Assembly: GCF_049532905.1 (NCBI RefSeq)
Contig: NZ_CP064032.1
Location: forward strand, 2,356,001-2,420,000
Length of the DNA: 64,000 nt
Source of the DNA: Dyella_B nitratireducens
Lineage (GTDB): Bacteria > Pseudomonadota > Gammaproteobacteria > Xanthomonadales > Rhodanobacteraceae
Direction of reading: 5' to 3'
This document shows, one piece after another, positions 62,037-64,000 of the stretch. The position numbers were made by a program, and so were the translations under genes. Numbering within the stretch: the stretch's first letter is position 1; every line of letters begins with the position of its first letter. The notes beneath the pieces were generated by a model. The model had not been told where the DNA came from and ran no database searches. It was given only the letters and a program-made list of their open reading frames with translations.

Positions 62037-62357
62037 ATGACGATCATGCAACGCACGGCGCGGCCACGCTCATCTGAGCCTTTTTGGCTCATCAACGAAT
62101 CCCAGCTTCCGCTACCTCCTGATCAGGTTAAGCAGCACACGTCTCTCATGCGAATCGCCGGTACGTCACTGGCAATGGGCGTAATTCGCAACCTCTTGAG
62201 ATGTAGCGAAGCCTCCAGCCGAGTGAAGTTAGCCAATCTTTCACCCGAGGTCTGCCCATGGACGTTCACTCCTACTCAAATAGAAGGTCTACGCGCTGCG
62301 CTTTACTTCCTTCGCCGATATGGCGATGAGCTACTGGAAGCTGAGCGAAATAGATAA
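62037..62357 (+). CDS. Small unknown protein
   Basis: 106 residues from an ATG with GGAG eight bases before it. The C-terminal half is helical (QIEGLRAALYFLRRYGDELL). No known domain, membrane span or signal. The region left of it, up to the XRE operators, holds no other convincing frame. Moderately likely to be real. Confidence 0.5.
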   Translation: MTIMQRTARPRSSEPFWLINESQLPLPPDQVKQHTSLMRIAGTSLAMGVIRNLLRCSEASSRVKLANLSPEVCPWTFTPTQIEGLRAALYFLRRYGDELLEAERNR

Positions 62358-62604
62358 AAGGCTCGGCGTCCCGGCGAAAGCCGGATGTAGCGCGAAGCGC
62401 GGAGAACGTCCGAATGGACGGCCCCGAAAGGGGTGAGCGAAGCGAATCACCCAGCGACTTGCAGATCGTCAAAGACACTGGGCCCCGGCGTTCGCCAGGG
62501 CGACGAATCGCTAGCGTTGAATCGGCGGGCAAACATAGAAGTTTTGGTTGAGTTGCAGATGCCTGTCTAGAGTGCGGCGAATTTTCCCCGGACAGCAATG
62601 GACA
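62358..62604. repeat. Cluster of short palindromes
   Basis: Consecutive hairpins: GCGCGAAGCGC, CGTCCGAATGGACG, GGCCCCGAAAGGGGT and GAGCGAAGCG-type stems, followed by CCCCGGCGTTCGCCAGGG. No convincing gene; frames on the minus strand translate repeat sequence. Related to the CCGGCGAA elements nearby. Confidence 0.55.
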
Positions 62605-62663
62605 CGAAGGCCGGAATCCATGGTGAATGCGAAGCATGGATTCCGGCCTTCGCCGGAATGACG
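62605..62663. repeat. Palindrome, family A
   Basis: CGAAGGCCGGAATCCATG and its inverse surround GTGAATGCGAAG, the same spacer as the element at 164-251. The right arm is followed by CCGGAATGACGG. Confidence 0.85.
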
Positions 62664-62909
62664 GTGAGGTCATTTAATAAGCCTTGGTTAGCTTGCTGAT
62701 TCTGTTCAGATCATCAAGCAGAAACGTGGGGATAACTCAGGAGCGGAGGTAGTTAAAAAACAAAAAAACGCGACTTGGCCACCTCCGTCCCAGCTTCCGG
62801 CAGACATAGCGATAAAACACCCCTGTCGTGGCACGGAAGGAATGTCGATTTTCCACAACCTGCCACGCGTGTAAAAATAGAAAAGATAAATATCGGCTAT
62901 CCATCGCAT

Positions 62910-63659
62910 ATGAAAGAACTGTCGGATGAAATCGCAGCAAAAATCATCAATGCCGTACTTGAGGAGCGATGCGCATCCGAAGAAGGCATGCGTCGATACC
63001 GGCCACTGCTTGAGGAACGAGCGCACAGGATCGTCGCACGCCTCGTCGTTGGCCCCAGTGAAGATATCGGATCCAACAATGATCTTCCCAACCAGATCCA
63101 TACCCTGCTTAACGTTGCCGACACCATCGTCAAGGATGAACTGGGCAGCAATCGTTATCCCAAGCCGGCATGTCCGGACAATGGCGGATGCGCCATGTGT
63201 TGTACACATATGCGCATAGTTCTTAGCGTGCAGGAAGCTGCCGTTATTGCGGGGGAACTGCTCGGACTCACGAAGCCTGAAAGGGCGAAGATCGCCCACC
63301 GACTTCCTCCACTTGGAAAATCTGGACCTGGCTCGCGGTGTGGTCTGTTGAACGAACAGGGCCTGTGCACCCTCTACGCAGCGCGCCCCATCAACTGCCG
63401 CACGTATCGCTCATGCTCGATAACTGCATGCGAAGACCGTGTCCGACTGGGCCGGAATGCCGGCGAGGAAGTGGTGTTCACCTACCCATTCGACGATCTG
63501 GTCCGTAAATCGTTCCATCACCGGGGGCAGCCGGGTACAACGCCACACTTTCTTGAAATGAACACATTTCTAGCAAGCGTTCTGCATGACGATACAAGGC
63601 TTGCAGCGTGGGCATCTGGTCAGATTCCCGTAGAAGACGACGCTATGTCCATGACCTAG
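62910..63659 (+). CDS. YkgJ-family cysteine-cluster protein
   Basis: 249 residues. The second half carries the YkgJ/zinc- or iron-chelate-binding pattern: CPDNGGCAMCCTHM, RCGLLNEQGLCTLYAARPIN and CRTYRSCSITACED, that is, many Cys in CxxxxCxxCC and CxxY-x-x-RPxxCR spacing. The first 120 residues are helical and unassigned. It may bind an iron-sulfur cluster. The ATG giving MKELSDEI is chosen; no strong ribosome site is visible. Function unknown. Confidence 0.75.
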   Translation: MKELSDEIAAKIINAVLEERCASEEGMRRYRPLLEERAHRIVARLVVGPSEDIGSNNDLPNQIHTLLNVADTIVKDELGSNRYPKPACPDNGGCAMCCTHMRIVLSVQEAAVIAGELLGLTKPERAKIAHRLPPLGKSGPGSRCGLLNEQGLCTLYAARPINCRTYRSCSITACEDRVRLGRNAGEEVVFTYPFDDLVRKSFHHRGQPGTTPHFLEMNTFLASVLHDDTRLAAWASGQIPVEDDAMSMT

Positions 63660-63736
63660 GAAAGAGCGCGTAACATTCGCTTTCCTTCAACGCTCACTCA
63701 TCAAGCATCGTTGCTCAGTTGGAACCCCAAACTTGT

Positions 63737-63898
63737 TTAACCAACTTGCGACTCTTGAGAAGCATTCAGAGCCATCTGATTGTCAAACACAGCTTTTGGA
63801 ATAAGAATCTCCGTATACAACTTATGAAGAACGTCGAGCGCACTAATCTTTGCAAGATGCGTTATGGTAGTTGTATCGCTCACGACAATCCTGTTCAT
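63737..63898 (-). pseudogene. Truncated PIN-domain toxin (DUF3368-like)
   Basis: 53 residues, MNRIVVSDTTTITHLAKISA, then LDVLHKLYTEILIPKAVFDN, ending at TAA. This is the N-terminal third of DUF3368-type PIN ribonucleases (full family length about 150-160), with the first catalytic Asp in VVSDTT. The distal acidic residues are missing and the sequence past the stop does not continue the fold, so it is a remnant. Confidence 0.7.
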
Positions 63899-63909
63899 GG
63901 CATTGCTCC

Positions 63910-63999
63910 TCAAAGATCATTGTTTTTGATGTCATCCACAAGGTCGTCAACGTCATAATTGACCGTTTCGCCTCGCTCAGACAGCAAAGCATGAAACTC
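63910..63999 (-). CDS. Antitoxin-like protein, C-terminal part (partial at window edge)
   Basis: 29 residues, EFHALLSERGETVNYDVDDL and VDDIKNNDL, then TGA. It ends 11 bases before the PIN start, so it is the likely antitoxin partner. The acidic tail fits small antitoxins. The N terminus lies beyond the window. Confidence 0.55.
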   Translation of the reverse strand, partial: EFHALLSERGETVNYDVDDLVDDIKNNDL

Positions 64000-64000
64000 A

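Noticed and set aside
62272..62673. 133-residue minus-strand frame
   Set aside because: It translates repeat arms (SFRRRPESMLRIHHGFRPS), a common artefact of family A palindromes.

Overview
The window looks like a chromosome segment of a Gammaproteobacterium of the order Xanthomonadales, most likely Rhodanobacteraceae (a Dyella, Rhodanobacter or Luteibacter relative). This is judged from the cmk-rpsA-ihfB-lapA-lapB order, the hrcA-grpE-dnaK-dnaJ cluster, fur divergent from bamE, the smpB-ssrA pair, high-GC codon use and many short intergenic palindromes. No database search was run, so the taxon is an inference.

Layout. 1-11 kb: a tRNA-binding-domain protein and a DAO-type oxidoreductase, then the alpha-2-macroglobulin/PBP1C pair (yfhM-pbpC). 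11-15 kb: a beta-propeller protein, an HTH regulator, a DUF899 protein and a DUF2182 membrane protein. 15-23 kb (minus strand): galU, a CapD/WbpM-type dehydratase, a WecA/WbpL-type transferase, lapB, lapA, ihfB, rpsA and cmk, that is, envelope polysaccharide and LPS control next to translation genes. 23-27 kb (plus strand): an acyl-CoA-binding protein, fadH, a LysR regulator and the zinc-free L36 paralogue. 27-33 kb (minus strand): an SDR, greA, carB and carA. 33-36 kb (plus strand): a 2OG-Fe(II) oxygenase, an Lgt-like membrane protein, a tetraether-synthase-like radical SAM protein and a small membrane protein. 36-37.4 kb: a cation exchanger preceded by a clear yybP-ykoY manganese riboswitch. 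37-44 kb (minus strand): dapB, dnaJ, a TMEM175-like channel, dnaK, grpE and hrcA. 44-51.7 kb: recN, a divergent response regulator/histidine kinase pair, a candidate small RNA with GGA-containing hairpin loops, fur, bamE, rnfH, ratA, smpB and tmRNA.

From the 3' end of ssrA (51657) to the window end the sequence looks like a genomic island. It begins with a tyrosine-recombinase gene broken by an IS3-family element and truncated by an IS5-family relic. A run of small unknown genes follows, including two paralogous small proteins, each preceded by three consecutive hairpins. The most interesting locus is a compact minus-strand operon at 57.7-61.8 kb. It carries an XRE regulator, a membrane-anchored zinc-ribbon/OB-fold protein, a J-domain protein, a ThiF-type E1, a ubiquitin-like protein ending in glycine, an E2-like protein with a C-terminal zinc ribbon, and a JAMM peptidase. 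This is a complete bacterial ubiquitin-like conjugation and deconjugation set with two extra partners, and translational coupling holds most of it together. The window closes with a YkgJ-type cysteine-cluster protein and a truncated PIN-domain toxin/antitoxin remnant.
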